The notes: a model not told the origin generated them from the sequence alone. 64,000 nucleotides of DNA from JBDTVS01 sp040007095 (GCA_040007095.1 JBDTVS010000149.1:1-64000), one strand, 5' to 3'. Positions 37,484-47,700 are shown, numbered from the stretch's first letter. Numbers and translations are program-made.

Positions 37484-38785
37484 TCAATTGGCCACCACTC
37501 TGAGACCCGATGGTACCGCCGGCGGCAAAGTCACCGTTGGTGGAGAGGTGTCCTGTGCTGAATATTCAAAGGCACCGATGTCAGCGGCCGCGCCTTGAGG
37601 ACGGCTGACACCAGCAAAGTCCGTCGTGACAGTGGAGAGGTTGGTACCCGCGTTGACCGCTGGACTGCCAGCTTGTAGCTGAAAGTTGTTGGCTGACCCG
37701 TTAACGAAGAGGGGATCGACGCCGAATAGATTATTCGTCTGCACCGTGCCACTGCCATTGTTTACGTATGGCGATCCAGTCACCAAATAGACAATGTTGT
37801 TCCTGACGTCTGTCGAAGACCCCTGAACGACTATCCCGGTGTTGTTCTTGTTGTAGATCGTGTTGTTCCAGATCTTGTTGCTGTTCCCGGAAGACGCTAT
37901 CCCCGCAAGGCCTGAATTGGCCGGATTGCCAATTTTGATTCCATAGATGAGATTATTGTAAATCTGATTGTTGGACCCGACGTTGATGATGCCCCATACC
38001 TCGTCTAAACTTCCCGTGCGGGTGATGTCGTGAATGCGATTGTTGCGGAGGATGTTGTTGTCTGCGGCATCTCCATCCGCGTTGTAAATCTGTATGCCCG
38101 CGCCCGACGTGTCGTAGATGTCGGTGTTCTCGACGAGGTTGTTCGGCCCCTTGATGTACACTCCATACGACGCACATTGATAACCGCACAGGCCCGGCAA
38201 GCCGCCGCCGTGGATCACGACGTTCCTAACCTCGTTTGATCCGGTGGCTCCTATCTTGGTGTGCGCCCCCAAATCTATGGCTGCGCCGGCGCCCGTGGCT
38301 CCGGCGATGACCTCCGCATTCTGAAATCGAATATGGTGCGGATCGTTACCGTTGTTGGTAGACGTCCATAGCCCGCCCGTTCCGCTCAGCGAGCCATCGA
38401 GGTTGACCCCGTCGAATTCAAGGTAGTGAAAGTTCCCATCAAGAAAAATAACGTGTCCCCCACCGTTGGTGGAGGTCTGTGGCCGCAGCCAGACAGACGC
38501 ATCGCCCGGGTAGGCGGCAATCCGCACCTTGTTGCTCCAAGACGTTCCAGACGGGCTGCTGGTAATCCCTTCGTTGTAGTCCCCATTGCGCAGCAACAAC
38601 GTATCGCCGCCGCCCCCCAGGCAGCCAATTCCAGCCGCGACAGTCAGCTTCGCCGTGGCGAGCGATTGCGCCTGCGCGCACGAATTCCCGTTGCTTCCGT
38701 TTTTCGCGACGTAATAGGTCGCCGCGTCCGCCGCGCCAGCGGACAACGCGTATCCGATCAATAAGACCATGACCAAGTTCTTCAT
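37484..38785 (-). CDS. Secreted right-handed beta-helix protein (paralogue of 24334-26688)
   Basis: A 433-residue exported protein with a signal peptide (ending AADA) and an Asn-rich beta-helix (ILRNNRIHDITRTG, IYNNLIYGI, IWNNTIYN). It is very similar to the protein at 24334-26688 through the helix, for example both have DPHHIRFQNAEVIAG and GLPGLCGYQCASYG. It ends in SPPTVTLPPAVPSGLRVVAN and has none of the tandem repeats, so the repeats were gained by one copy or lost by the other. It may bind or process the secreted polymer. Confidence 0.82.
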   Translation of the reverse strand: MKNLVMVLLIGYALSAGAADAATYYVAKNGSNGNSCAQAQSLATAKLTVAAGIGCLGGGGDTLLLRNGDYNEGITSSPSGTSWSNKVRIAAYPGDASVWLRPQTSTNGGGHVIFLDGNFHYLEFDGVNLDGSLSGTGGLWTSTNNGNDPHHIRFQNAEVIAGATGAGAAIDLGAHTKIGATGSNEVRNVVIHGGGLPGLCGYQCASYGVYIKGPNNLVENTDIYDTSGAGIQIYNADGDAADNNILRNNRIHDITRTGSLDEVWGIINVGSNNQIYNNLIYGIKIGNPANSGLAGIASSGNSNKIWNNTIYNKNNTGIVVQGSSTDVRNNIVYLVTGSPYVNNGSGTVQTNNLFGVDPLFVNGSANNFQLQAGSPAVNAGTNLSTVTTDFAGVSRPQGAAADIGAFEYSAQDTSPPTVTLPPAVPSGLRVVAN

Positions 38786-39125
38786 CGTGCTCGCTCTCCG
38801 CTAATCGATGTTTCCTCGACGTATCCACCTGCGTGGAGTGTGGCTCCACAAACTTCGAGCAAGGGATGTGCCGACAGAACAACCTCAAAAAAGCTGTGCG
38901 AAAAGGCGGTGCCGCGCGGCGACTTACACTTCATGCGTGGCGATCACGACTCTGTCGGCGGGCCATATCCGCGCAGTAATTGGCCCAGCGATTCAAGGCA
39001 GAGCCGACGGCCGCGGTGGCTCGCGATGGAACGACGGTTCGCTGACACCCCTGACGGGCAACCGGACAGGCTGGCCGGCGCATCTAACGACAGCCGGCAG
39101 GGTCGCCGGCCGCTCTTGAGCGTCA
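38786..39125. other. 340-base gene-poor gap
   Basis: Lies between the beta-helix start and the methyltransferase stop, both on the minus strand. It should carry the beta-helix promoter. No gene, repeat or RNA was recognised. Confidence 0.4.
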
Positions 39126-39854
39126 TCATACGGCTGCGTTCGGCTTTTCAAGCCAGACCAGGACATGAGTACGAAGCCAGTAAATTGAGTTGAACACGGG
39201 GTACAGCCTCGGATGCAGTCTCGTGACAGCGCGGGCGATCGGGGGCGCCAGCGTCAAACGCTGCACCCGCATTTTGCCATCTGGGAACAACTGGCGAATC
39301 CGCGCCACCGGAACACCACGCACATCCGGGTTGCGCGGGTTATTCATTGTGAAGTCGTACCACAATATGCCTCCGCCCGGGCGCAGCCACCGCCACATCG
39401 TGTCCGCGAGCCGCTGCTGATAGTCATCGTCGAGCAACGACGTAAAGACCGTCGACTGAAATACGATGTCCTGGCTGGCGTCGGCCACGACGGAGGCGGC
39501 TGCACCCGCCGCATCCCCGAGCGTAATCCGCACCGAGTCCGGCAGGTCTCTGCGCGCCCACTCGACGCTTGCTGTCAACAGTTCGATGCCCTGCAGGTGC
39601 TCCGGCCTGAAACCAAGCCGAAGAAAATCCAGCAAGTTGCACCCGGTTCCGCATCCCACTTCGAGCAGCCGCAGACCCGATAGATCGAGGCGGCCCAGAC
39701 GGACGAACAGTCCGGCGATCGCCCGCTGGCGCTCCTGTGTGGAGAGCAGTACGGCAGGGTTGAGGGCATGGTCGCGCCAGACATCGCTCTGCCGGCGTGC
39801 GTACCGCGCCTTGACGGCCTCGGCTTCATCGACGGATCTCACTTCGACACTCAT
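39126..39854 (-). CDS. Class I SAM-dependent methyltransferase
   Basis: A 242-residue Methyltransf-11/25-type enzyme. The SAM-binding motif is LLEVGCGTGCNLLDFLRLGF (about residue 64), with GIELLTASVEWA (motif II) and LRPGGGILWYDFTMNNPRNPD (post-motif). The substrate is not evident. Its location among glycosyltransferases suggests sugar O- or C-methylation. It is divergent from the GT4 gene at 40136, with 281 bases of likely promoter DNA between them. Confidence 0.88.
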   Translation of the reverse strand: MSVEVRSVDEAEAVKARYARRQSDVWRDHALNPAVLLSTQERQRAIAGLFVRLGRLDLSGLRLLEVGCGTGCNLLDFLRLGFRPEHLQGIELLTASVEWARRDLPDSVRITLGDAAGAAASVVADASQDIVFQSTVFTSLLDDDYQQRLADTMWRWLRPGGGILWYDFTMNNPRNPDVRGVPVARIRQLFPDGKMRVQRLTLAPPIARAVTRLHPRLYPVFNSIYWLRTHVLVWLEKPNAAV

Positions 39855-40135
39855 CGCGTGCTTTCTTCAACGCAGGAATCGGAGGCGCCCAACCGACTGG
39901 TCGGACACAGGCCCTGTGGCTCCTCCGGTAAGGCAAAATGACGCTCCGAGCGATTGCGGCCGGCAGTTCGGGTCACGTTCGGATGATTCCTCGCCAGCAA
40001 CCCCACCTCCAAATCTCCGTCCAGTCGACGCCAGCGAGGGAATGGGAAGCCGCACGCCACCATTTGGGTTAACATGATGCCCACTCCGAGGCGCACTGGC
40101 AAGACGAGCGAGAAACACGCGAGTCATCAGACAGC

Positions 40136-41281
40136 ATGAACGAGAAAATTCTACATTTACGGAGCAGCGGCGGCCTGTACGGGGCGGAGCAGGTAATCCT
40201 GAATCTGGCTCTTGAACTGAACAATTTGGGTTGTACCAACCATGTCGTTTGCTTCAACCACATCAAGAGTCCTCATCTCGAGCTCGTGACGGAGGCGAGA
40301 GAGCACAAGCTGTCGGCCTTCGCCGTCGACTGTCGCGGCCTTTTCGACCTGCAGACCGTGAAGAGCATTCGCAGGCTCATGAAAGACCACGATATCGATG
40401 TGATCCACTGCCATGACTATAAGACCAGAGTCTTCGGGTTATGCGCGACGAGCGGACTACAGGCAGCGAAGATAGCCACTAATCACTTGTGGACGCGCGC
40501 CAACCTCACGCTTCGCGCGTATGAAGCGATCGACGGGATTCTGTTCAACGGTTTCGACAGAGTGGTCGCGGTGTCAGAACTCATTGAAACCGAATGCCGG
40601 CCGTTCATGTTGAGGAAGGACAGACTGAGCTGCATTCCCAATGGCATAGACCAGCGCCGGTTCACGCTTGACAACCGCGAAAAACAGCGTAGCTTGACGC
40701 GCGCGCAACTGGGACTGCAGGACAGCGATCTCGTCCTGGGGAATATCGCCCGCCTGTCGATCGAGAAGGACCAGGCCACGTTGCTCCACGCGTTCAAGCG
40801 GTTGACCGGGCTGGTGAAAGAGCGATCGTGTAAATTGCTGATGGTCGGGGACGGCCCGGAAGAAGAGAATTTGCGGAAGTTGGCGCGCGAATTGGAAGTC
40901 TCCGATCGATGCCTGTTCCTGGGGGTACGGACTGATATCCCCCAAATCTTGAATTGCCTGGATGTCTACGTGCAGTCGTCAACGCGGGAAGGATTGCCCA
41001 TTGCCGTCTTAGAGGCCATGGCCTCCGGCACGGCGATCGTATCGACAAAAGCGGGAGGCATTCCCAAGGTCATTGCCGACGGAGAGCAGGGACGGCTGGT
41101 GGAGATCGGTGATGCCGGCCAACTGGCGGCCGTTCTGAACGAAGTATTGGGCAATGCAGATGAACGCCGGAGGCTCGCAGAACAGGCGCGCCAGCTCGTG
41201 GCAGTGAGATTTTCCGCGCGTGCCATGGCCGAAAGGTATCTCGAGTTATACCGCAGCGTGGCAGCGCACAGATCGAACTGA
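40136..41281 (+). CDS. Family 4 glycosyltransferase
   Basis: A 381-residue GT-B fold enzyme. The N-terminus ILHLRSSGGLYGAEQVILNLA forms the acceptor domain, the donor domain has LGNIARLSIEKDQATLLHAF, and the E-x7-E motif is REGLPIAVLEAMASG. It is one of the few plus-strand genes in this part of the window and converges on a GT2 gene. The sugar donor is unknown. Confidence 0.93.
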   Translation: MNEKILHLRSSGGLYGAEQVILNLALELNNLGCTNHVVCFNHIKSPHLELVTEAREHKLSAFAVDCRGLFDLQTVKSIRRLMKDHDIDVIHCHDYKTRVFGLCATSGLQAAKIATNHLWTRANLTLRAYEAIDGILFNGFDRVVAVSELIETECRPFMLRKDRLSCIPNGIDQRRFTLDNREKQRSLTRAQLGLQDSDLVLGNIARLSIEKDQATLLHAFKRLTGLVKERSCKLLMVGDGPEEENLRKLARELEVSDRCLFLGVRTDIPQILNCLDVYVQSSTREGLPIAVLEAMASGTAIVSTKAGGIPKVIADGEQGRLVEIGDAGQLAAVLNEVLGNADERRRLAEQARQLVAVRFSARAMAERYLELYRSVAAHRSN

Positions 41282-41337
41282 GATGTCCCGCCCCGCGGTC
41301 GGAGTGGTGATCGGCCGCCCGGTTGAACACGCCAAGA

Positions 41338-42324
41338 TCACTTCCACACCTGGCCGCCGCAGTCACGGATATACGCCCTGGCCGTCAAGGTCAGGGGCCG
41401 GCGTTCGCCCACGTTGCGGACAGCCCAGCTGAGGAAATTCCAGAACGATCGGATGACATTGAGTCGGCCGCGATTCAGGACCAGCATATAGGCCGAGAAC
41501 AACGCGATATTGATCGGCAGATAGAGCACTGGCATGTGCTTGAACGAGATGATCATCTTGTTCGTGAGGTTCATCTCCTGCACCGCCTTCTTCGGTCGAC
41601 GCCCGCCGGGATGGTTGTGCTCTACCACTTGGATGGCGGGCTCGTAGAAGATCTCATACCCGGCGTTCACGACCCGGTAGGCATAGTCAAGTTCCTCGAG
41701 ACCATAGAAGAACTCCTTTGACATCGGTCCGACCTTCTGGAACGCTGACCGGCGCATCGCAAAACCGCTCCCCTGAAAACGGAACGTCTTGAACGGCTGA
41801 TCCTGCGCCCGCTGCTTGTCCGTATGGGGAAACGCAGCGCGCAGCGTCTGGCCGGTGTTGAAATCAATGTTGCGGGCGGTGACGATTGCCACGCCAGGGT
41901 GTTCCGCGAAGTCCCGCTCATAGGTGTCGAACGCGCCGGCCGGCTGGAGGAACGTGTCATCGTCGATGAACACGATGAACGTGCCGCGCGCCGCGAGGGC
42001 ACCGTCGTTCCTGGCGGACACGCCTTTGTTGAAACCAAGCTTCACGTATGTCCAGCGTTCAAAGGGCGCCAGCAACGAGGTACGGTCGATGGCATCCGGG
42101 TTGTTATCGACCAGAATGAACTGGATATCCCGGCGGCCGTTCGCGGCCGTCGCCACATGCTGGATTGCGTCGGCGGCGATTTCGTCGCGGGCGTAGGTGA
42201 CCATGACGATCGAAAATGCGATCGGCACGTCGGCCTGGTCGTGCGGGGAGTTCAGGATCTGGACCATGCCAGGTTTCGTCGCGAGCGCTTCGGCTCGTGC
42301 TGCATGCCGTTGACGGTCGCTCAC
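41338..42324 (-). CDS. Family 2 glycosyltransferase
   Basis: A 328-residue GT-A fold enzyme with a C-terminal membrane-associated part (LYLPINIALFSAYMLVL). IAFSIVMVTYARDEI opens the donor-binding domain, and IVFIDDDTFL gives the DxD site. The rhamnosyltransferase-like segment YGLEELDYAYRVVNAGYEI supports the GT2 call. It lies downstream of the oxidoreductase-epimerase fusion gene, 169 bases away. Confidence 0.9.
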   Translation of the reverse strand: MSDRQRHAARAEALATKPGMVQILNSPHDQADVPIAFSIVMVTYARDEIAADAIQHVATAANGRRDIQFILVDNNPDAIDRTSLLAPFERWTYVKLGFNKGVSARNDGALAARGTFIVFIDDDTFLQPAGAFDTYERDFAEHPGVAIVTARNIDFNTGQTLRAAFPHTDKQRAQDQPFKTFRFQGSGFAMRRSAFQKVGPMSKEFFYGLEELDYAYRVVNAGYEIFYEPAIQVVEHNHPGGRRPKKAVQEMNLTNKMIISFKHMPVLYLPINIALFSAYMLVLNRGRLNVIRSFWNFLSWAVRNVGERRPLTLTARAYIRDCGGQVWK

Positions 42325-42493
42325 AGTATCCTCCTGATCATCAGATCATGACGGTGGTGCACCGGGAACACTACGACAGCCGCCGGGGCCATTTCATACC
42401 TGATCGTGCCCCCAGGGACTGTCTCCACAGCCGACCCGCTGGGTTGGTGCCCGATCGAGGCAGTGACATCAAGGTGCCTGGCGTGGCGCATCA

Positions 42494-44590
42494 TCAGCGG
42501 GAGACCGAGGCTGGGTGAGGAACTTCTGGGGACGATTCAACGCTGCGAGTCAGCGCATCCGCCAACGACACTCGCGGCTGCCACTTGAGCTCCGATCTCG
42601 CCGCGGCAGACTTGAACTTCATGTTGGCTAAAGTACGTTTAAGACGATAGCGGGCGGTTCCCAACTTGCGTCGCCGGATCAGCGAAAGCAGGTCGATGCC
42701 CAGCATCATCGACCAGACCACGGGATAGGGGACGAAGATAGGACGGATATAGCCATGGCTCACCTCGCGCAAGGTGCGCCCCACTTCCCCTTGACTGACT
42801 TCCGAATCAACCACGTCGTAGACCCTGCCGGTACGAACGTCACTGTTCGCCGCCGCGATCATGGCGTCGACGACGTTGGCAACGTACGTCAGCGCCATCG
42901 GCACCCCGCGGCCACCGGCGATGAGCGGACGCTTCGTCGAAGACGGAAGCTGAAGGTTGCCGATCGGAAGCTTTACGCCCGGGCCATAAATGCTACCGGG
43001 CCGGAGGATGACGACGCGCGGACTGCTGTGCTGGGCGACATATTCGAGCAGCGCCCTCTCAGCCGCGAGCTTGGTCTGCGTATAGAAACCGCGATCGACC
43101 GCTTTCTCGTCGTAGGGCGCGGTCTCGTCGACGTACGGGCCACCGCGTCCAGGAATTCCATAGACCGCCAACGAGGATACGTAGACCAGCGTCTTGACAC
43201 CGGCTTCCGCGGCAAGCCGCGCAAGGCGGACCGTTCCAGTGACGTTGGCCTCTTCGTAATCCTGCAGCGACCCGGGCGGCCCCGCCAACGCGGCGCAGTG
43301 AAACACCGTTTCGATGCCGTTGAGCGCCTTGCGCAGTTCCATCTCGGAGCCCAGATCGCCCTGAATCCACTCGACTCCCGGCCTCTGTCTGGCTCGCGAA
43401 ACCAATCGGGTCATCGCTCGAACCGGCGCTTCAGCCGACAGTCGCTCGACGACCTGTCCGCCGAGGAACCCTGACGCACCAGTGACCAGAGCTTTTGGCG
43501 GCATGGCGGACGCATCAGGCGCCGCCATCATCGCACGACGTTTGGCCAATGCGCCGCAGGACGCCTTGATCTGATCCATGAGGCGGAGATTCAGGATCCC
43601 ATGCTCGGGCAGTACGGACGGGGCGATCCCCTTCTCCAGAGACTCGTAAAAGTTCAGGATCAGTCCGCGCAGGCCCATATATCGCTTCACCTTGCCGGTG
43701 ACGATTCCGGCCGCGACACTGGTGCCGGACCGAATCAGGCTGGCGGCCGTTCTGAAATTCAAACTGAACCGATCGACGAAAGAGGGCAGCCCGCTGCTCC
43801 GACGGCTCACGACCGTCATCGTCACGAAATCGATCATGATTCTGCCGCTGGTTCCGACGACTTCGAGGCGGTTACATTCCGGAGCGGCGCAGAGCGACAG
43901 CGAGACTTCCCCGATGGCGTTGGCGGAGGGAATCAGCACGCGGATCTCCTCGACCGCGGCTTCACGAACCTGTCCCGGATTGAGGGCTACGACCTGCGGG
44001 TCGCCAGGTTCGTTCAGGAAGTGACAGGCGACATAGAGAGCGTGGGTCATGAGGTTTTCAAACAGACCCCAGTCATAGGTGTAGCTCCAGGGGATGACCG
44101 CCCCGCGTGCCTCGCCCTCATAGCTGAACCCCTGCTCGACCCGGACGGAAATGATCTCCCCCACCTCGCCTTCACGAATGCGCCGGCAGGCTTCAAGAAA
44201 GCACGGGTCGAAGAGCAGGCTGTGACCCGGGCAGACGTGGACGCCTGCGTTCTTGGCGGCTTCGACGATACATCGCGCATCGTCCAGGCTCGAGGCCAGT
44301 GGCTTTTCCACGTACATGTGTGCGTGATACTTCGCGGCAATGAGCGCCAAGGCCCGATGAGTGCGGGGCGGGGTGAGAAGGTGAACGACGTTCGGCTGAA
44401 CCTCGCGCATCATCTGTTCCATGTCGGTATAGACGCCGGCAATTCCGTAGCGGGCGGCCTGATCGCGAGCCATCGTCGCGTTGAGATCGCACAGAGCCAC
44501 GACCTCGACATTCGGTAAGGTCTTCAACGTCTCGATGTGAGTGTCGCTGATGCGGCCGCAACCGACCAGAGCCGTGCGAATGGTGCTCAC
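42494..44590 (-). CDS. Fusion of a Gfo/Idh/MocA oxidoreductase and an NAD-dependent epimerase (SDR)
   Basis: A 698-residue bifunctional protein. Residues 1-360 are a Gfo/Idh/MocA dehydrogenase with the Rossmann start ALVGCGRISDTHIETL and the EKP motif MYVEKPLASS. From about residue 375 an extended SDR begins with KALVTGASGFLGGQVV and has the catalytic YTQTKLAAE motif after VYVSSLAVYG. The join is continuous in one frame with no frameshift. The pair could carry out consecutive oxidation and epimerisation of one nucleotide sugar. Such fusions are not typical and deserve attention. Confidence 0.9.
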   Translation of the reverse strand: MSTIRTALVGCGRISDTHIETLKTLPNVEVVALCDLNATMARDQAARYGIAGVYTDMEQMMREVQPNVVHLLTPPRTHRALALIAAKYHAHMYVEKPLASSLDDARCIVEAAKNAGVHVCPGHSLLFDPCFLEACRRIREGEVGEIISVRVEQGFSYEGEARGAVIPWSYTYDWGLFENLMTHALYVACHFLNEPGDPQVVALNPGQVREAAVEEIRVLIPSANAIGEVSLSLCAAPECNRLEVVGTSGRIMIDFVTMTVVSRRSSGLPSFVDRFSLNFRTAASLIRSGTSVAAGIVTGKVKRYMGLRGLILNFYESLEKGIAPSVLPEHGILNLRLMDQIKASCGALAKRRAMMAAPDASAMPPKALVTGASGFLGGQVVERLSAEAPVRAMTRLVSRARQRPGVEWIQGDLGSEMELRKALNGIETVFHCAALAGPPGSLQDYEEANVTGTVRLARLAAEAGVKTLVYVSSLAVYGIPGRGGPYVDETAPYDEKAVDRGFYTQTKLAAERALLEYVAQHSSPRVVILRPGSIYGPGVKLPIGNLQLPSSTKRPLIAGGRGVPMALTYVANVVDAMIAAANSDVRTGRVYDVVDSEVSQGEVGRTLREVSHGYIRPIFVPYPVVWSMMLGIDLLSLIRRRKLGTARYRLKRTLANMKFKSAAARSELKWQPRVSLADALTRSVESSPEVPHPASVSR

Positions 44591-44910
44591 TGGGCGAGCC
44601 CCCCGATGAAGGAGACAACAGTCGCGAGGAGGTGGGCCCGCACCTCCCGCGCCGGAAGCGCCTGGACGGCGGTGTCGAACATTCGAGCAGCTCTACGCGG
44701 AAGAATCACGGATCTGGGTGTGAATCGAATAGTTTTCATTTGACGTTCGTAGTAAAGATAAGAAGACGTTGGTTCAGAGAGATGAGTCGAGACGGTGAAC
44801 GGCGTTCGAGTTTGTGCTGAGACTTGGCGAATGCGGGGGCGGGAGGCGGGAGGTTGCGGAAGCGGCGGCCCGGGTCGCAGTTCAGAATCAGCAGTCGGCG
44901 TCCGGAGACG
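44591..44910. other. 320-base gap between the fusion gene and the sugar transferase
   Basis: No gene, hairpin or repeat was identified. It probably contains the promoter of the oxidoreductase-epimerase fusion and the end of the long minus-strand transcript. Confidence 0.4.
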
Positions 44911-45681
44911 TCAGCGCTCGCTCCGCTTTTCGGATTCTCGATCGTCGGCGGGCCGATAGGCGTTTGTATCCGTCTTCGCAAGTTCCGGCGGCTCAGGAAA
45001 CCGCCGTGCGCCAACAATCCGCGCGAGGATCGCGGCAGCGGTGCGAAATATCACGCGAATGTCATAGAGGGCGCGCCCGCGCTGGATATAGACGCGATCC
45101 AGTGCCAGCTTTACTGGCAGTAAACGCTTGACGTAGTGATCCACGGTGGAATCTGCGGCCAGCGTGGATTCGCCGTGGGTGTAGTAATACACCGTCCCAG
45201 GGCTCGTTACACCTGGCGGCACCTGCAGCGTGGTGATGTCGTCAGCCGAATAATGGCCACGTACGATCTCCGGCGCTTCCGGCCGGGGACCAACGATGCT
45301 CATATCACCCTTCAGTACATTGACCAGTTGAGGCAACTCATCGATCTTCGTGGCTCGCAGGAATGCCCCGAACGGGAACACGCGGGAGTCCCTGGCAGCG
45401 GTAATCGGACTCGAGGCGTCGCTGTCAACCCGCATCGTCCGGAACTTATACATCGTGAACTCGCGGCCGTAATAGCCGTCCTGCCGTCGTCGTTCGCCCA
45501 GGTGGACGGGGGCTCCGGAGTCCGACCGGCTTCGGCGAAGGTCACGGCCGATGCGTTTTGCCCGATAGAAGATGGGACCCGGGCTGGTGAGCTTGATGCC
45601 GATGGCTGCGACGACGAATAACGGCGACGTCACGGCCAACGCGAGGCCAGCGACAACGACGTCGAGCGGACGTTTCACCAT
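44911..45681 (-). CDS. Undecaprenyl-phosphate sugar phosphotransferase (initiating glycosyltransferase)
   Basis: Transfers a sugar-1-phosphate to undecaprenyl phosphate to start a lipid-linked chain, 256 residues. It is the short form with one N-terminal hydrophobic hairpin (VVVAGLALAVTSPLFVVAAI) followed by the catalytic domain: SPGPIFYRAKRIG, FTMYKFRTM, LRATKIDELPQLVNVLKGDMS and VGPRPEAPE. The four extra membrane segments of WbaP-type proteins are absent. The ATG at 45681 is chosen because the earlier start would overlap asnB by 25 bases. It is the last gene of the minus-strand assembly block. Confidence 0.94.
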   Translation of the reverse strand: MVKRPLDVVVAGLALAVTSPLFVVAAIGIKLTSPGPIFYRAKRIGRDLRRSRSDSGAPVHLGERRRQDGYYGREFTMYKFRTMRVDSDASSPITAARDSRVFPFGAFLRATKIDELPQLVNVLKGDMSIVGPRPEAPEIVRGHYSADDITTLQVPPGVTSPGTVYYYTHGESTLAADSTVDHYVKRLLPVKLALDRVYIQRGRALYDIRVIFRTAAAILARIVGARRFPEPPELAKTDTNAYRPADDRESEKRSER

Positions 45682-45692
45682 AGAAGATCCAG

Positions 45693-47669
45693 TTATAAGG
45701 CGAACGCTCGCATCCACATCTCGAGCGAAAGGATCCTGAACAGGCCGAGAAATGACTCGGTATTGGTGCTTCCCGCGCTGGAGGCTTCATACCAACGCCT
45801 CAACGCGGCGACGTCCACGTAGCGCCGGCAGCGCAACTCGCCGCTGAGCAGGCCGACAATGGCACCACGGAGGTCGCCGGCAAGCCACGCGCGATCCGGC
45901 GCGGCGAATCCGAGCTTGGATTTTCGCAGCCTGACCGCGTCTGGGACGACGCCCGCCATGGCCTGGCGGACCGCAAACTTGCTCCACCCGTTGTTCACCT
46001 TCAAGTGGTCCGGAAGCGACACGCCCAACTCGACAACGTGGTGATCCAACAGCGGGACACGGGCCTCCAGTGAGAAAGCCATTGACGATCGGTCTTCCAT
46101 GCGCAGCAGCTGCGGCAGCGTGTCGACGCCGATGTCATCCATCTGGATTCGCTGCAGCGACGTGCAATGCGAGCCATTGCGGTCGCTGCCGGCATTGCGC
46201 CACCAGCGCGCGGCGGGCGAGCTGTCGTCCGCCACCGCCGCGTTCCAGTCGGCGGTCACGATGTTCTGAAGGGCGGAATCCATGTGCAGCGCACGCCGCA
46301 TGAAGGGCGGCAGGTAGCGATAGCCGTTCCTGATATCCAGAACGTAGCGATCGCCCTGACGTAGCATTCCCGTGAGCTCCCGCGCAGCCGTGCCGATTCG
46401 TCCCGATCGAAGGAGAGAGGCAAGGTAAGCGTAGCGGAACTTTGCGTATCCACCAAACACCTCGTCGCCGCCCTGCCCGTCAATCAATACCTTGACACCA
46501 CCCTCGCTGGCCGCCCGCATCACGCGCCACTGGGCATAGAAGCTGAGCGCCCCGAATGGCATATCCTGATGCCATGCCATCCGTTGAAAGTCCGACCAGA
46601 AATCATCCGGTGAGGGGAACACCAGGTGCGGCCGCGCACCAGCGGACTGAGCGATCTCGAGTGCGTACTTTCGTTCGTCGAAGGCGGCCTGCTCGTAACA
46701 CGAGGTGAACGTAAACAGACGGTCGCCAATTGACGCGGCCGCCTCGGGCTGCTCCCGCCAAAGTTTTCCGATGATCCCGACCAGGGTCGACGAGTCGAGC
46801 CCGCCGCTCAGGCAGCTCCCCACTCGGACGTCGCTGATCAGGTGACTCCGTACCGTCGCGATGAGTGTCTCGCGCAGTTCCGCCACCTGGTCCGCATCGC
46901 TCTGTCCACGCCTCGACTGCGGGTCGAGACTCCAGTAGCGTCGAATCACCGTGCGGCCGGTGGCGTCGACGGTCAAGGTATGCGCGGCCGGCAGGGCACG
47001 AACATTCCGGAACAGCGTCCGCTCCACATAGTCGCAGTTGCCATGCGCAAGAAACCCGACGACCGCGTGGTCATCCGGCTCGGGGCGGCATGGCGGGTAG
47101 GCGAAGAGCGCCTTGATCTCCGAAGCGAACACGAAGCAGCCAGCCAACGTCGCGTAGTAGAACGGCTTGATGCCCAGTCGGTCTCTCGCGCAGAAGAGAT
47201 GTCGTTTGGCATCGTCCCAAATCGCCAGCGCAAACATGCCATCGAGCCGTTCGAGGCAGTCTTCTCCCCATTCCACGTACGCCTTCAGCAGCACCTCAGT
47301 ATCGGTTCGCGTCGAAAATTTGTGGCCCGCTGACTCGAGCAGCGTTCGGATCTCCTGATGGTTGTAGATTTCGCCGTTGAAAACGATCCAGGTCCGCCCG
47401 TCTGGCGTGCACATCGGCTGCAACCCACGGTCCGACAGGTCGAGGATGGCGAGACGCCGGTGGCCAAGGCCCACGCGCGCCGGGGAATCCCCCATCGCGG
47501 CGTCGCTGGCACGCCGCTGAAACGAATACCGCAGCTGATTCCAATCCCCAGACGCCAGCAAGAAGCCCTCACCATCTGGGCCGCGATGAGCGACGAGGTC
47601 GTTCATCCGTTGCAGCACATGAGGATCCACTCTGCCATCCGACGCGACGATGCCAACGATGCCGCACAT
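45693..47669 (-). CDS. asnB: Asparagine synthetase (glutamine-hydrolysing)-like protein
   Basis: A full-length AsnB of 658 residues. It starts MCGIVGIVASDGR, with the Cys2 nucleophile, and has the glutaminase motifs HRGPDGEG and FNGEIYNH. The synthetase domain has SCLSGGLDSSTL (about residue 286) and GQGGDEVFGGYAKFRYAYL. In polysaccharide clusters such proteins are thought to amidate uronic acids or other sugar carboxylates. The start lies after the glycosyltransferase stop (31-base gap). The much longer open frame upstream is an overlap artefact. Confidence 0.94.
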   Translation of the reverse strand: MCGIVGIVASDGRVDPHVLQRMNDLVAHRGPDGEGFLLASGDWNQLRYSFQRRASDAAMGDSPARVGLGHRRLAILDLSDRGLQPMCTPDGRTWIVFNGEIYNHQEIRTLLESAGHKFSTRTDTEVLLKAYVEWGEDCLERLDGMFALAIWDDAKRHLFCARDRLGIKPFYYATLAGCFVFASEIKALFAYPPCRPEPDDHAVVGFLAHGNCDYVERTLFRNVRALPAAHTLTVDATGRTVIRRYWSLDPQSRRGQSDADQVAELRETLIATVRSHLISDVRVGSCLSGGLDSSTLVGIIGKLWREQPEAAASIGDRLFTFTSCYEQAAFDERKYALEIAQSAGARPHLVFPSPDDFWSDFQRMAWHQDMPFGALSFYAQWRVMRAASEGGVKVLIDGQGGDEVFGGYAKFRYAYLASLLRSGRIGTAARELTGMLRQGDRYVLDIRNGYRYLPPFMRRALHMDSALQNIVTADWNAAVADDSSPAARWWRNAGSDRNGSHCTSLQRIQMDDIGVDTLPQLLRMEDRSSMAFSLEARVPLLDHHVVELGVSLPDHLKVNNGWSKFAVRQAMAGVVPDAVRLRKSKLGFAAPDRAWLAGDLRGAIVGLLSGELRCRRYVDVAALRRWYEASSAGSTNTESFLGLFRILSLEMWMRAFAL

Positions 47670-47700
47670 ATTGTGTTTGATCGGAACTGGAGTGAGACAA

